Positions 1 through 8,394 of a DNA stretch of 64,000 nt are shown here, piece after piece. The stretch's first letter is position 1; the number at the start of each line of letters is the position of its first letter. The translations under genes and the position numbers were made by a program. The notes under the pieces were generated by a model. It saw only the letters and a program-made list of their open reading frames with translations, searched no databases and had not been told where the DNA came from. This stretch comes from Alphaproteobacteria bacterium (GTDB lineage: Bacteria > Pseudomonadota > Alphaproteobacteria > TMED109), in NCBI GenBank assembly GCA_022819905.1, contig JAJEGJ010000013.1, positions 1 to 64,000 on the forward strand. Direction: 5' to 3'.

Positions 1-490
1 GTCGAATAGGGCCCCGTCAGCGGGACGGCGGCCTGTTCTCCCGGACAATTGCGTAGGACGAGGGTCCCCTCAAATTCCGAACTACTGGTCTGAACAGCAC
101 CGGTGGGCATTGGCGAAGGCCAGACGGAAGCTCGAAAAAACACCCCGCCACCTTTGAGCGCCGTCATCAGCGCATGTCTGATGCGGTTCTCAGGCTGGGT
201 GTATTGGCCAACGACGTGACACGCGTCCAAACGCTCTTTGTTGTCTCCGCGTAATGCCGCATGTTGGGTAGTGCACCTTCGCCGCAGTGGCTTAACCAGT
301 CCCCCTGGCGCGCTTCTCAGAGATCTCGCCGGTAAAGCGATTTCCGGCACCATCCGCTAAGCCCGCGCATACGGCCGCCCGTGGCGTCGACGGCACGACA
401 GTATCGTGCACTCCGACGGCAACCGGCCAACGGAACAAGACAACCGTTGGGTTCATGACCTCTAGGAGGGAACGCGGCCTCCGCGGCCTC
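1..490. other. Left-edge region without a recognisable gene
   Basis: No open frame here has the composition or motifs of a real gene on either strand, and I see no tRNA, hairpin with a T-run, or repeat. It lies downstream of the toxin-antitoxin pair, which is read towards it. It may hold decayed coding sequence, but I could not recognise any remnant by eye. Confidence 0.4.
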
Positions 491-826
491 TCACGTCAGG
501 ACGCGCAGCGCGGTCTCGGGCGCCTTGTCAAGCACTCGCAACAAGGCGCGCGCCGCACCGGTCGGGCAGCGCTTCCCCTGCTCCCAGTTGCGGATCGTCT
601 CGTGCGGCACGTCGATGCGCCGCGCGAACTCAGTCTGGGAAAGCCCCAGCCGCCGCCGGACCCGACGCGCATACCGCGCCATGTCCTGCAACGCTTCTTC
701 CTCGTCCTCCCGTTCCTGCGCCGCGATCTCCGCTTCGGTGGTGGCGTCCACCTTGGCGGGGTCGATCCTCCCCGCGGGCAGGGTGGACGGATCGGCCGGG
801 TCAATCCTGATGCGCGTTGTGCTCAT
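491..826 (-). CDS. XRE-type helix-turn-helix antitoxin of a BrnT toxin
   Basis: A 111-residue protein that probably binds and neutralises the BrnT toxin encoded just upstream and represses the shared promoter. Residues 1-50 are acidic and variable, as in many toxin-binding arms. Residues 59-83 form an XRE helix-turn-helix with the recognisable pieces LGLSQTEFARRI and ETIRNWEQG, followed by a C-terminal helix ending in ALRVLT. The ATG at 826 was chosen because it gives the natural start MSTTRIRIDP and overlaps the toxin gene by 26 bases, a typical toxin-antitoxin arrangement. Classic BrnA antitoxins have a ribbon-helix-helix domain; this one does not. The DNA-binding role is clear from the motif; pairing with BrnT is inferred from the overlap. 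Confidence 0.85.
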   Translation of the reverse strand: MSTTRIRIDPADPSTLPAGRIDPAKVDATTEAEIAAQEREDEEEALQDMARYARRVRRRLGLSQTEFARRIDVPHETIRNWEQGKRCPTGAARALLRVLDKAPETALRVLT

Positions 827-1094
827 AGTCCGCGACCTCCTTGCGGTTGGCCTTACGGGCCGAAATGATTCGAACGGCCGAACTCCGCACGATGTAGACG
901 ACGACATAGACCCGCCCGGCGAAAGTGCCGAGCAGCCGGTAGCGGTCCTCGCCATAGTCCCGCCGGCGATCCTGCGCGACAATCCGGTGCGGATCGAGAA
1001 AGGCCCGGACGGCATAGGCGAAATCGAAGCCACGACGCTCGAAACAGGCACTGTTCTTGGTCTCGTCCCATTCGAACTCCACGCCGGACACCAT
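801..1094 (-). CDS. brnT: BrnT family type II toxin (ribonuclease)
   Basis: A 97-residue BrnT toxin, the RelE-like ribonuclease half of a type II toxin-antitoxin module. Family motifs are present in order: FEWDETK at residues 7-13, DYGEDRYRLLG at 46-56 and VRIISARKANRKE at 74-86, with the usual length of about 90-100 residues. The ATG at 1094 was chosen over longer upstream starts because the family begins two to four residues before FEWD. It is the first gene of a two-gene unit, and its 3' end overlaps the antitoxin start by 26 bases. Toxin-first order is normal for BrnT systems. The fold assignment is from motif recognition; activity is not proven. Confidence 0.88.
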   Translation of the reverse strand: MVSGVEFEWDETKNSACFERRGFDFAYAVRAFLDPHRIVAQDRRRDYGEDRYRLLGTFAGRVYVVVYIVRSSAVRIISARKANRKEVADYEHNAHQD

Positions 1095-1495
1095 AGGCCA
1101 ATGGCCTACCCCAGGCAAACGTACTACGGTCCTTCGTGGCGTGTCCGGTTGCAGGGGCGCAGCGGGGAGAATCGGCGTCAGACGGCGACGGGGGAGCGAG
1201 GACGTTCGTTCGGTACTAGCGGCGCGGCCCGCGAACGCATATCCGGCCGGCATGGACTGGCTGAAAATCAGACTGTTCACGCCCGCCGGCCCGTCGGCCG
1301 CGCCGATGATCCCTTTCCAGCTCTAGCCAGGGACCGGATCATTCTCGAACGGCGTGCTCTGCTGGCCCGACGCTAGCGGATTCTCCGCCCTGGCCGTTTG
1401 CCGATTGTTTGCCAGGCGGGTGAACAGCGCTCGATCGGGCCAACCATGGGTCCGGTCAGATCCAATAGATCGACGACCTTGGGAAACTGGGGGGT
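1095..1495. other. Intergenic region upstream of brnT and downstream of tRNA-Gly
   Basis: About 400 bases with no supported gene. The brnT promoter should lie at its left end, reading leftwards, but I could not pick one with confidence. No T-rich terminator hairpin is evident after tRNA-Gly, which is also read leftwards into this region. Confidence 0.4.
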
Positions 1496-1569
1496 TGGAG
1501 CGGGTGATGGGAATCGAACCCACGTAACTAGCTTGGAAGGCTAGGGCTCTACCATTGAGCTACACCCGC
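1496..1569 (-). tRNA. tRNA-Gly (anticodon TCC)
   Basis: On the minus strand the seven-base acceptor stem GCGGGTG pairs with CACCCGC. The anticodon stem is CTAGC/GCTAG around a loop with anticodon TCC, and the T-arm carries GGTTCGATTCC. Discriminator T and an encoded CCA end the molecule at 1496. It lies 42 bases after tRNA-Tyr and probably shares its transcript. Confidence 0.96.
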
Positions 1570-1611
1570 ATCGTGCGGTATGGACGCGGTTGTCCCCAAC
1601 CGATTGCTGGA

Positions 1612-1698
1612 TGGTGCAGGGGGTAGGATTCGAACCCACGTAGACGTAACGTCGCCAGATTTACAGTCTGGTGCCTTTAACCACTCGGCCACCCCTGC
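1612..1698 (-). tRNA. tRNA-Tyr (anticodon GTA)
   Basis: On the minus strand the acceptor stem GCAGGGG pairs with CCCCTGC, the anticodon arm CAGACTGTAAATCTG carries GTA, and a long variable arm marks a class II tRNA, as expected for bacterial tRNA-Tyr. The T-arm has GGTTCGAATCC and the CCA is encoded. The Tyr-Gly order is a common bacterial tRNA pair that often precedes tuf, but no tuf follows here. Confidence 0.96.
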
Positions 1699-1749
1699 AT
1701 CATGACCTTGCTCTCCGACCATCGTTGCCGGCCACAGTGCATCCTTGGT

Positions 1750-1778
1750 GTTATGCCAGAAATACTAGGGGCCTGCAA
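1750..1778 (-). promoter_or_regulatory. Candidate sigma-70 promoter for tRNA-Tyr/tRNA-Gly
   Basis: On the minus strand TTGCAG is followed after 17 bases by CATAAC, about 50 bases before the tRNA-Tyr 5' end. Spacing and position suit a tRNA promoter; the hexamers match the consensus only partly (3/6 and 4/6). Confidence 0.45.
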
Positions 1779-1902
1779 AATGGAACGTCGGCACGGACAT
1801 ACGGTCACGGGAATGCCGCCGGGCCAGTACGGGACGGGGAAATTGGCCGCTTCGCCGGCGACGGCTACACCTGGCAGCTAGCCGCCGCCCCCGGCGTCGG
1901 AT

Positions 1903-3306
1903 CTACTTGCCAGCGGCCCTCATGTCGTCTTCGTCAGGCATGAGCATGAACTCGGGGTACGCCTCGATGCCAAGCTCCGCTACGTCCTGCCCCAGTCCCT
2001 CGACCCGTGCCGAGACCCGCACGCCGACGACAAGATCCAGCACCTTCCAGACGACGAACGAAGTAACGAACACGAACGCACCAATCGCCACGATGCCGGT
2101 CAACTGCACGAGGAAGTCGCCGCCTGCCGCAATGCAGACCGCCAGCGTCCCCCAGATCCCGGCCACCAGGTGCGCCGGCACGGCACCGACAACGTCATCG
2201 AGTTTCAGGGTTTCCATCAGGCGCATGGCCGCGGCGCACACAAGGCCGCCAACACCGCCGATCAGTACTGCCCAGTAATGATCGACGAAATCGGGGCCGG
2301 CAGTGACGGCAACCAGGCCGGCGATGGCCCCGTTCAGCCCGGCAAGCAGGTCGACGCGGCCGAACAGCGGCCTGGAGACGGCAATCGCGACGATCACGCC
2401 GGCCGCACCCCCCAGCGTGGTGTTGACGAGAACGATGCTCATCGCAACCGCGTCGCTGGCACCGGCCACGGCGAGCTGCGACCCGCCGTTAAATCCGAAC
2501 CAGCCCATCCAGAGAATGAACACGCCCAGCGTCACGGCCACCACATTTGATGGTGGAGTCGGCTTCACGGTTCCGTCCGGGCGAAACTTGTGCAGCCTCG
2601 CGCCGATCACGTAGATGCCTGCGAGGGCGGCCCAGCCGCCGGTAGAGTGGACGATGGTGGACCCGGCAAAATCCTGGAAGCCCATCTCCGACAGCCAGCC
2701 GCCGCCCCACGTCCAGGCGCCGACAATCGGATAGATGACGCCGGTCAGGAGCAGGGTGAACGCGAAGAACGTCCACAACTTGACCCGCTCGGCGATCGCC
2801 CCGGACACGATCGATGCGGTTGTCGCCACGAAGACCATCTGGAAGAACCAGTCCGACATCGTGGAATAGCCGGCCTTGACGACGGCCGCCTCGGCATCCG
2901 CCTGCTCAGCGAGCAGGGCGATCTCTTCGGCCGACGACCCGTACATCAGCTTGAGGCTTCCCGCGAACTGGCCGACGTCCGTGTACATCAGGTTGTAGCC
3001 GATGAAATAGAACGCGAGGCCGGCGATCGAGTAGAGGCCAATATTCTTCAGGCAGATGACGGACGCGTTCTTGGTGCGAACGGAGCCGGCCTCCAGCATC
3101 GTGAATCCGGCGCACATCCACATCACCAACACGCCCCAAATCAGGAACGAAAAGGTATTGAGGACGAAATCGGTGGCAGCATCTGCGGCTGCCAGCGCGG
3201 CGGTCGGACAAAGCACAGCGAAGCCGGCCGCCGCAACCGCAACAAGAGGCATCCGGGCACCGGTAGCGTGGATATCGTCAGGAAGGGTTGACAAGTCTCG
3301 CTTCAT
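1903..3306 (-). CDS. amt: Ammonium transporter Amt
   Basis: A 467-residue Amt/MEP/Rh-family channel that carries ammonium across the inner membrane. An N-terminal signal-peptide-like stretch (residues about 18-40, ending in AALAAA) precedes eleven predicted membrane segments. Family landmarks are the recruitment aspartate in FQDFAGSTIVH (D212) and the twin pore histidines H220 and H379 (AHLVAGIWG). The cytoplasmic tail holds the usual KVLDLVVGVRVS segment that contacts the PII protein. The GlnK/PII gene that normally sits next to amt is not present on either side. It is divergent from rpsM. A perfect inverted repeat lies in its leader (3374-3400). I found no convincing sigma-54 promoter upstream. 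Confidence 0.96.
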   Translation of the reverse strand: MKRDLSTLPDDIHATGARMPLVAVAAAGFAVLCPTAALAAADAATDFVLNTFSFLIWGVLVMWMCAGFTMLEAGSVRTKNASVICLKNIGLYSIAGLAFYFIGYNLMYTDVGQFAGSLKLMYGSSAEEIALLAEQADAEAAVVKAGYSTMSDWFFQMVFVATTASIVSGAIAERVKLWTFFAFTLLLTGVIYPIVGAWTWGGGWLSEMGFQDFAGSTIVHSTGGWAALAGIYVIGARLHKFRPDGTVKPTPPSNVVAVTLGVFILWMGWFGFNGGSQLAVAGASDAVAMSIVLVNTTLGGAAGVIVAIAVSRPLFGRVDLLAGLNGAIAGLVAVTAGPDFVDHYWAVLIGGVGGLVCAAAMRLMETLKLDDVVGAVPAHLVAGIWGTLAVCIAAGGDFLVQLTGIVAIGAFVFVTSFVVWKVLDLVVGVRVSARVEGLGQDVAELGIEAYPEFMLMPDEDDMRAAGK

Positions 3307-3733
3307 GCTGCGATCTCCACTCCGGCCATGGCTGAATGTGTGTTGGCGGGAACCCCTCCAGGCACGGCTAACCTGCGCTTTACAGCGGGTAAAGCGCAGC
3401 CACTGTCACTTGGCGTCGGACAGTACACTGCGCGTTGATGGGTGGCAACACAGGTTCCGGGCCCTGCGCGTCGGGTCGAGTTCCCGTGCGGGCTGGGCCC
3501 TTGGCGAATGCGGCTGCGCATGATGGGTATCTATGTGTCAAGAGCCTTGCTATCACTGGTTTTCGCCGGTGGCCGCCGAGCGCGGTTCCGCGTACGCTTG
3601 AACGCGCTGAGGGGGGTCGCCAATACCGCCGGGGGCTCCGGCGTCTTTGACGATGCATGTGGCCGGCCCTAACTTTCGGCAGCACCCGGCGGGCTGCAGT
3701 CCGTCGCACTCGCGTGAGCGTGCCACCGCGCCG
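3307..3733. other. Divergent intergenic region between amt and rpsM
   Basis: Over 400 bases with no credible gene; the short frames here have no family resemblance. It contains the inverted repeat at 3374-3400 near amt and leads to the rpsM promoter at 3734. In most relatives secY and adk occupy the place directly upstream of rpsM; no trace of them is seen. Confidence 0.5.
3374..3400. repeat. Perfect 11-bp inverted repeat upstream of amt
   Basis: The arm CTGCGCTTTAC (3374-3384) and its exact complement GTAAAGCGCAG (3390-3400) flank a 5-base centre. It lies 68-94 bases before the amt start codon, so it could be an operator or a hairpin in the amt leader. No T-run follows on either strand, which argues against an intrinsic terminator. 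Confidence 0.7.
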
Positions 3734-3761
3734 TTGACGACGGGGGTGCAAGGCTTATGCT
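3734..3761 (+). promoter_or_regulatory. Candidate sigma-70 promoter of the rpsM operon
   Basis: TTGACG and TATGCT are separated by 16 bases and end 57 bases before the rpsM start. The -35 box matches 5 of 6 consensus positions and the -10 box 4 of 6. It would make rpsM the first gene of its own transcript, consistent with the absence of upstream ribosomal genes. Confidence 0.5.
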
Positions 3762-3818
3762 TGCGAGGTTCCCCGCCTATGCAGGGCGCGGTTCTTGCTG
3801 CATCTCGGAGATTTTGCG

Positions 3819-4190
3819 GTGGCTCGGTTGGCCGGTGTCAATGTGCCCTCGGAAAAGAGGGTGGATTTCGCGCTCACGCACATTTACGGCGTCGGTCGGA
3901 CGACGGCCCGGCAAATCCGTGAACAGGCCGGTTTGTCCGAGGAGAAGCGGGTTCGCGATCTCACCGAGGCGGAACTCGGGCGCGTGCGCGAAATCGTCGA
4001 CCGGATGCCGATGATCGAGGGTTCGCTGCGCCGTGAGAAGGCGATGCAGATCAAGCGCCTGATGGATCTCGGCTGCTATCGGGGACTGCGGCATCGGCGG
4101 GGGCTGCCGGTCAACGGCCAGCGCACCCACACCAATGCCCGAACCCGGAAGGGAAGGGCACGACCCGTAACCGGCAAGAAGAAGGCCTGA
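3819..4190 (+). CDS. rpsM: 30S ribosomal protein S13
   Basis: A 123-residue S13, a head protein of the small subunit that contacts the P-site tRNA and S19. The start was set at the GTG at 3819 because the family opens with MARIAGV and here [10 protein letters not shown] begins there; GGAG lies 8 bases upstream. An upstream TTG at 3795 would add eight residues without family support. The helix-two-turns-helix core ([11 protein letters not shown]) and the basic tail with [19 protein letters not shown] are complete. It is the first gene of rpsM-rpsK-rpoA-rplQ; adk and secY, normally directly upstream in this class, are missing. Confidence 0.96.
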   Translation: MARLAGVNVPSEKRVDFALTHIYGVGRTTARQIREQAGLSEEKRVRDLTEAELGRVREIVDRMPMIEGSLRREKAMQIKRLMDLGCYRGLRHRRGLPVNGQRTHTNARTRKGRARPVTGKKKA

Positions 4191-4231
4191 GTCAACGGGT
4201 CCTGTCTGGCATTTCAACGGAGTGACGCGAT

Positions 4232-4615
4232 ATGGCTCGCGAACGTCGTCGGCGCAAGCAACGAAAGAACATCACCGCTGCAGTCGCGCACGTGAGTGCC
4301 ACCTTCAACAACACGATCATCACCATCACCGACCACCAGGGCAACACGCTCGCGTGGTCGTCTGCGGGTGAGCGCGAGTTCTCGGGTTCGCGCAAGGCCA
4401 CCCCGTATGCCTCGCAGATGGCCGCCGAGGCAGTCGGCCGCAAGGCGCAGGAGCACGGGGTGAAGACCCTTGAGGTCGAAGTGCGCGGCCCGGGGTCCGG
4501 TCGGGAATCCGCGCTGCGGGCCCTGCAGAGTACCGGCTTCGTGATCACCGCCATCCGCGATGTCACGCCTATCCCCCACAACGGTTGCCGTCCGCCGAAA
4601 CGTCGCCGGGTCTGA
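4232..4615 (+). CDS. rpsK: 30S ribosomal protein S11
   Basis: A 127-residue S11, a platform protein near the mRNA exit and E site. The conserved core [19 protein letters not shown] and the C-terminal signature [17 protein letters not shown] are intact, and the length is normal. It follows rpsM by 41 bases and is preceded by a GGAG ribosome-binding site. The rpoA gene begins 85 bases downstream in the same operon. Confidence 0.97.
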   Translation: MARERRRRKQRKNITAAVAHVSATFNNTIITITDHQGNTLAWSSAGEREFSGSRKATPYASQMAAEAVGRKAQEHGVKTLEVEVRGPGSGRESALRALQSTGFVITAIRDVTPIPHNGCRPPKRRRV

Positions 4616-4700
4616 CGCGAGTCAGGATGCGGAGACCGACGAGCCTGCCCCGGCCGGGCGGGGGCGCAACGTCCGTCACCAATCAGGAGACACCATTCGC

Positions 4701-5747
4701 ATGAGCGATTTCAGGTTGGGTTCCGAACACTTGATCAGTCCGTCGGCCGTCGATGTTCGGCCGGGTGCCGATCCGTCGCGCAAGGCGACGCTCGTCATCG
4801 AGCCCCTGGAACGCGGTTTCGGACTCACGCTTGGGAATGCGCTCCGCCGCGTGCTGCTTTCCTCGCTGCCGGGCTCCGCAGTCACCGCCATCCGTATCGA
4901 GGGAGTGCTGCACGAATTCTCGTCAATTCCCGGGGTGCGCGAGGACGTCATCGACCTCATCCTGAACGTAAAGGCGATCATCCTTCGGACCCATTCCGAG
5001 CGGCCGCGCCACCTGGAACTGCGCGTGAAGGGCCCGAACACCGTGACTGCCGGCATGGTCACGCCGACGGCTGATGTCGAGATCGTCAATCCCGATTTGG
5101 TCCTCTGTCATCTCGACGACGGGGCCGAACTCATCATGGAGCTCACGGTTGCGTCCGGGAAGGGCTACGTGCCGGCGGCGCAGAACCGACCGGAGAACGT
5201 GTCGGTCGGCCTGATCCCGGTCGATGCCATCTACAGCCCGATCCGCACGGTGGCCTACCAGGTCCAGAACACCCGGGTGGGGCAGGTGACCGACTACGAC
5301 AGCCTGTCGCTCACGGTGGAAACAGACGGCACGCTGACGCCGTCCGAAGCGGTCGAGCGGGCCGCGCGCACGCTGAACGATCAGCTCGGAATCTTCATCA
5401 CCAGCGGAACCATGGCCACGGCCCGACCCGCCGCCACCGTCACCCCGGAGGTCACTGCGTCGCTCAATCCCCATCTTCTCAAGAAGGTCGAGGAGCTGGA
5501 ACTCTCCGTGCGGGCGGCCAACTGCCTGAAGAACGACAACATCGTTTACGTCGGCGACCTTGTCCGCAAGACCGAAGAAGATCTCCGGAAGACCCCCAAT
5601 TTCGGCGCACGCTCGATGAACGAGATTCGGGACGTGCTGAAGACCATGGGCCTCTCGTTCGGAATGCAGGTGACCGACTGGCCGCCCGAGAACATTGAGG
5701 AACTGGTTCAGGCCCAGGCCGATGCGCGCCTGGCACGCATGCGTTGA
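4701..5747 (+). CDS. rpoA: DNA-directed RNA polymerase subunit alpha
   Basis: A 348-residue alpha subunit that forms the dimer on which RNA polymerase assembles and contacts regulators and UP elements. The N-terminal domain (about 1-235) shows [23 protein letters not shown] and the conserved [12 protein letters not shown] loop. The C-terminal domain (about 265-325) has [16 protein letters not shown] and the helix-hairpin-helix region. The ATG at 4701 was chosen because AGGAGA lies 10 bases upstream and the protein then begins at the usual place. The longer frame from 4560 would overlap rpsK and lacks family support. Confidence 0.97.
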   Translation: MSDFRLGSEHLISPSAVDVRPGADPSRKATLVIEPLERGFGLTLGNALRRVLLSSLPGSAVTAIRIEGVLHEFSSIPGVREDVIDLILNVKAIILRTHSERPRHLELRVKGPNTVTAGMVTPTADVEIVNPDLVLCHLDDGAELIMELTVASGKGYVPAAQNRPENVSVGLIPVDAIYSPIRTVAYQVQNTRVGQVTDYDSLSLTVETDGTLTPSEAVERAARTLNDQLGIFITSGTMATARPAATVTPEVTASLNPHLLKKVEELELSVRAANCLKNDNIVYVGDLVRKTEEDLRKTPNFGARSMNEIRDVLKTMGLSFGMQVTDWPPENIEELVQAQADARLARMR

Positions 5748-5766
5748 ACGGGCCCGGAGTAACGAC

Positions 5767-6255
5767 ATGAGACACCGGCACAGCGGCCGCAAGCTCAACC
5801 GCACGAGTGCCCATCGCAAGGCCGCCTTCAAGAATCTGGCGGCCGCGCTGATCAGGCACGAGCGAATACGAACGACCCTACCGAAGGCCAAGGAACTCCG
5901 GCCGATCGTGGAGCGGCTGATTACGCTCGCCAAGCAGGACACGCTGCACGCCCGGCGGACCGCGATTTCCCGGCTGCCGCGCGATGCCGACATCGCGAAA
6001 CTCTTCGGCCCGCTGTCCGAGCGCTTTGCGAGTCGCCCCGGGGGCTACACCCGGATCGTTCGGGCCGGGCACCGGTACGGTGACGCGGCGGACATGGCCT
6101 ACATCGAGTTCGTCGACCGGACCCCGGCGGTGCGGACCGTGGCGACGGATGAGGCGCCCCGTCCGCCCGAGACGCCGAGTGCAGCGCCCGAGCCGACCGA
6201 GGTCGACAAGGGCCCGTGGTGGCGCCGGCTGGGTTTCAACCGGCAGAACGACTGA
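5767..6255 (+). CDS. rplQ: 50S ribosomal protein L17, with long C-terminal tail
   Basis: A 162-residue L17, a large-subunit protein near the exit tunnel. Residues 1-117 are the normal fold: [19 protein letters not shown], the [12 protein letters not shown] segment and YIEFVDR. After this a proline- and glutamate-rich linker and a basic, aromatic end ([12 protein letters not shown]) add about 40 residues beyond the minimal family length. Such tails occur in alphaproteobacterial L17 but vary in sequence. The start at 5767 is the standard one, 20 bases after rpoA. It is the last gene of the operon; rarA follows in the same direction. Confidence 0.96.
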   Translation: MRHRHSGRKLNRTSAHRKAAFKNLAAALIRHERIRTTLPKAKELRPIVERLITLAKQDTLHARRTAISRLPRDADIAKLFGPLSERFASRPGGYTRIVRAGHRYGDAADMAYIEFVDRTPAVRTVATDEAPRPPETPSAAPEPTEVDKGPWWRRLGFNRQND

Positions 6256-6378
6256 TGGGGTGATGCCGGCAGCGGCCAGCATGCCGCCCGGTGCGTTCGC
6301 GGCAGGCGTGCGCTGACGGATCTGTTCGAGGCGGCCGGACTGGAGTCAGCGGCCCCGGAGCGACCGCTGGCCGACCGG

Positions 6379-7635
6379 ATGCGTCCGCGCCAGCTCGCGG
6401 ACCTCGTCGGGCAGGCGCACCTGGTGGAAGGCGACGGCCCCATCGCGTCGATGGTGTCGACCGGTGTGATCCGGTCGGCCATCCTCTGGGGCCCGCCCGG
6501 CACAGGCAAGACCACCATCGGCCGGCTGCTCGCCGCGGCCGGCAATCTCGAGCTGGTCCAGGTCTCCGCAGTCGGCCAGGGCGTGCAAACCCTCCGGAAG
6601 GCCTTTGCGGACGCTGCCGAGCGGCGGACCGAAGGGCGGGGGACCCTGCTGTTCGTCGACGAGATTCATCGCTTCAACCGGACCCAGCAGGACGCGCTGC
6701 TGCCGGCCGTCGAGGACGGCACCGTCACGCTGATCGGTGCGACCACGGAGAACCCTTCCTTCGAAGTGGGTGCGGCGCTGTTGTCGCGGTGCCGGGTACT
6801 CACGCTGAAGCGGCTCGATGACTCGGCGCTGGCGGAACTGCTCGAGCGCGCGGAGCACCGCCTTGGCGGGCCGCTGGCATTGGAGCCGGAAGCGAGGACG
6901 GCGCTGATCAGCATGGCTGACGGCGACGGCCGGATCCTGATCAACCTCGCCGAGGACCTGGGGGCCGACCCGCCGCCGGCGCCGCTCGACCGGGCGGCCT
7001 TGCGGACCCGCGTCCAGGCGCGGTCCCTTCTCTATGACCGCAAGGGTGACCAGCACTACGACCTGATCAGCGCCTTGCATAAGTCGGTCCGCGGATCGGA
7101 TCCGGACGCCTCGTTGTACTGGTTGGCGCGCATGCTGGCCGCCGGCGAGAATCCCCGGTACGTGGGACGTCGCCTGATCCGGATGGCCTCGGAGGACATC
7201 GGACTCGCCGCTCCGGACGCGCTGGCCCGGGCGATCGCCGCCTTCGACGCCTACGAGCGGCTGGGCTCTCCCGAGGGCGAGCTGGCGCTGGCACAGGCGA
7301 CCATCGAGCTAGCCTGTGCACCAAAATCGAACGCCGCGTACACCGCCTACAGGGCGGCGCTCGATCTGGCGAAGTCCTCGGGGTCCCTGCCGCCGCCCCT
7401 GCACATCCGGAACGCGCCGACTGCGCTGATGCGGGAGCTCGGTTACGGGGCCGGCTACGCCTACGACCATGAAGCTCCCGGGGCGTTTTCCGGTCAAAAC
7501 TACTTTCCGGACGACATGGAGCGACACAGCTTGTACCGGCCCACCGATCGCGGGCAGGAGCGCGAGATTCAAAAGCGGCTGGACCGCTGGAAGACGCTCC
7601 GGTCTGGCCGTCCGTCCCCTGCCGATCTACCATGA
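6379..7635 (+). CDS. rarA: Replication-associated recombination protein RarA (MgsA), AAA ATPase
   Basis: A clamp-loader-like AAA ATPase of at least 418 residues that acts at stalled replication forks and interacts with SSB. Walker A GPPGTGKTT is at residues 38-46, Walker B with DEIH at 95-98, sensor 1 GATTENPSFE follows, and the C-terminal tetramerisation region is complete. The first ATG is at 6379, but the frame is open upstream and reads LTDLFEAAGLE and PLADR, which is exactly how this family begins. The true start may be a CTG at 6313, giving 440 residues; no ATG, GTG or TTG exists in frame between 6256 and 6379. Confidence 0.95.
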   Translation: MRPRQLADLVGQAHLVEGDGPIASMVSTGVIRSAILWGPPGTGKTTIGRLLAAAGNLELVQVSAVGQGVQTLRKAFADAAERRTEGRGTLLFVDEIHRFNRTQQDALLPAVEDGTVTLIGATTENPSFEVGAALLSRCRVLTLKRLDDSALAELLERAEHRLGGPLALEPEARTALISMADGDGRILINLAEDLGADPPPAPLDRAALRTRVQARSLLYDRKGDQHYDLISALHKSVRGSDPDASLYWLARMLAAGENPRYVGRRLIRMASEDIGLAAPDALARAIAAFDAYERLGSPEGELALAQATIELACAPKSNAAYTAYRAALDLAKSSGSLPPPLHIRNAPTALMRELGYGAGYAYDHEAPGAFSGQNYFPDDMERHSLYRPTDRGQEREIQKRLDRWKTLRSGRPSPADLP

Positions 7636-7819
7636 GGCCAACCGGCAGACCGTGGAAAATGGCGGGTCATCGGGTTCGACAACACGTGCTCAGACCGACG
7701 CCAAAGGGCGCCAAATGTGATTAGGTATCTGAACTCGTTGCAGAACGTGCGCAGCGGGGGTACCTTCCAACGCTTTGGCAGGCGGTGCGGCCTGTGCACC
7801 ATCTTGGGGAGATGTTCAC

Positions 7820-8092
7820 TTGAACAAGAGCGAACTCGTGGCCAAAGTGGCCGCCGAAACCGGATTCAGCCAAGCTGATGCTGGCCGCGCTGTAGAGTCG
7901 GTCCTGAGCGGCATCGCCAATACGCTGTCAGCCGGAAACGAAGCCCGGATCGCCGGATTCGGGACCTTCGCCGTTTCATCGCGCGGGGCGCGCATGGGGC
8001 GGAACCCGCGCACTGGCGAGTCGATCGAAGTCAAGGCGTCCAAGTCGGTCCGTTTTCGTCCGGCCAAGGCGCTGAAGGACGCTGTCAACTAG
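7820..8092 (+). CDS. hup: HU family DNA-binding protein
   Basis: A 90-residue HU subunit that bends and compacts DNA as a dimer. The usual opening M-NKSELVAKVA begins with a TTG at 7820; GGGGAG sits 8 bases upstream, and the longer frame from 7775 has no family support. The core AGFGTFAVSSRGARMGRNPRTGE is the conserved beta-arm region with its intercalating proline (RNPRTG). The C-terminus SVRFRPAKALKDAVN is standard. It stands alone between rarA and the tRNA-Asp promoter. In many relatives HU follows lon in the clp region; here that neighbourhood is elsewhere and lacks it. Confidence 0.95.
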   Translation: MNKSELVAKVAAETGFSQADAGRAVESVLSGIANTLSAGNEARIAGFGTFAVSSRGARMGRNPRTGESIEVKASKSVRFRPAKALKDAVN

Positions 8093-8329
8093 GTAACACC
8101 GGGCCGATGTCCGCGTGTGGCGGCCAGCCGCACCCGGACGCTGCACCGACCGGTGCGAACGGCCCGGCTTCGGCGGCCATGGGCCGGTGCCGGTTGCAGG
8201 CGCGCCTGAAGGCCGAACCTGCCGGGCCGGCACGGGCTGCCGACGGATTTTCTGGCTACGCCGCGGCCTTCGTGGACCCTCACGGACCAGGGAACCGAGG
8301 TCCCCGCCCCCGCGGGTTCACGAAAACGG
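8093..8329. other. Intergenic region between hup and the tRNA-Asp promoter
   Basis: GC-rich, no supported gene. I see no hairpin with a T-run after hup. Its right end leads into the promoter at 8330. Confidence 0.4.
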
Positions 8330-8358
8330 TTGACACCTTTCGGCCGCAATCCTAGAAC
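8330..8358 (+). promoter_or_regulatory. Strong sigma-70-like promoter for tRNA-Asp and probably the nuo operon
   Basis: A perfect TTGACA (8330-8335) and TAGAAC (8353-8358) are separated by 17 bases. The -10 box ends 37 bases before the tRNA-Asp 5' end. Since nuoA starts only 18 bases after the tRNA with no terminator between, this may also transcribe the nuo operon. Confidence 0.7.
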
Positions 8359-8394
8359 GTACGGGGACAACCCCGGCAGCCTGTCCGTTCGGAT

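Noticed and set aside
455..868. Plus-strand frame over the toxin-antitoxin region
   Set aside because: The minus strand encodes a recognisable XRE antitoxin and BrnT here; the plus frame has no motif.
3307..3450. A sigma-54 (NtrC-dependent) promoter before amt
   Set aside because: I looked for a TGGCAC-N5-TTGC pattern on the minus strand and found none convincing.
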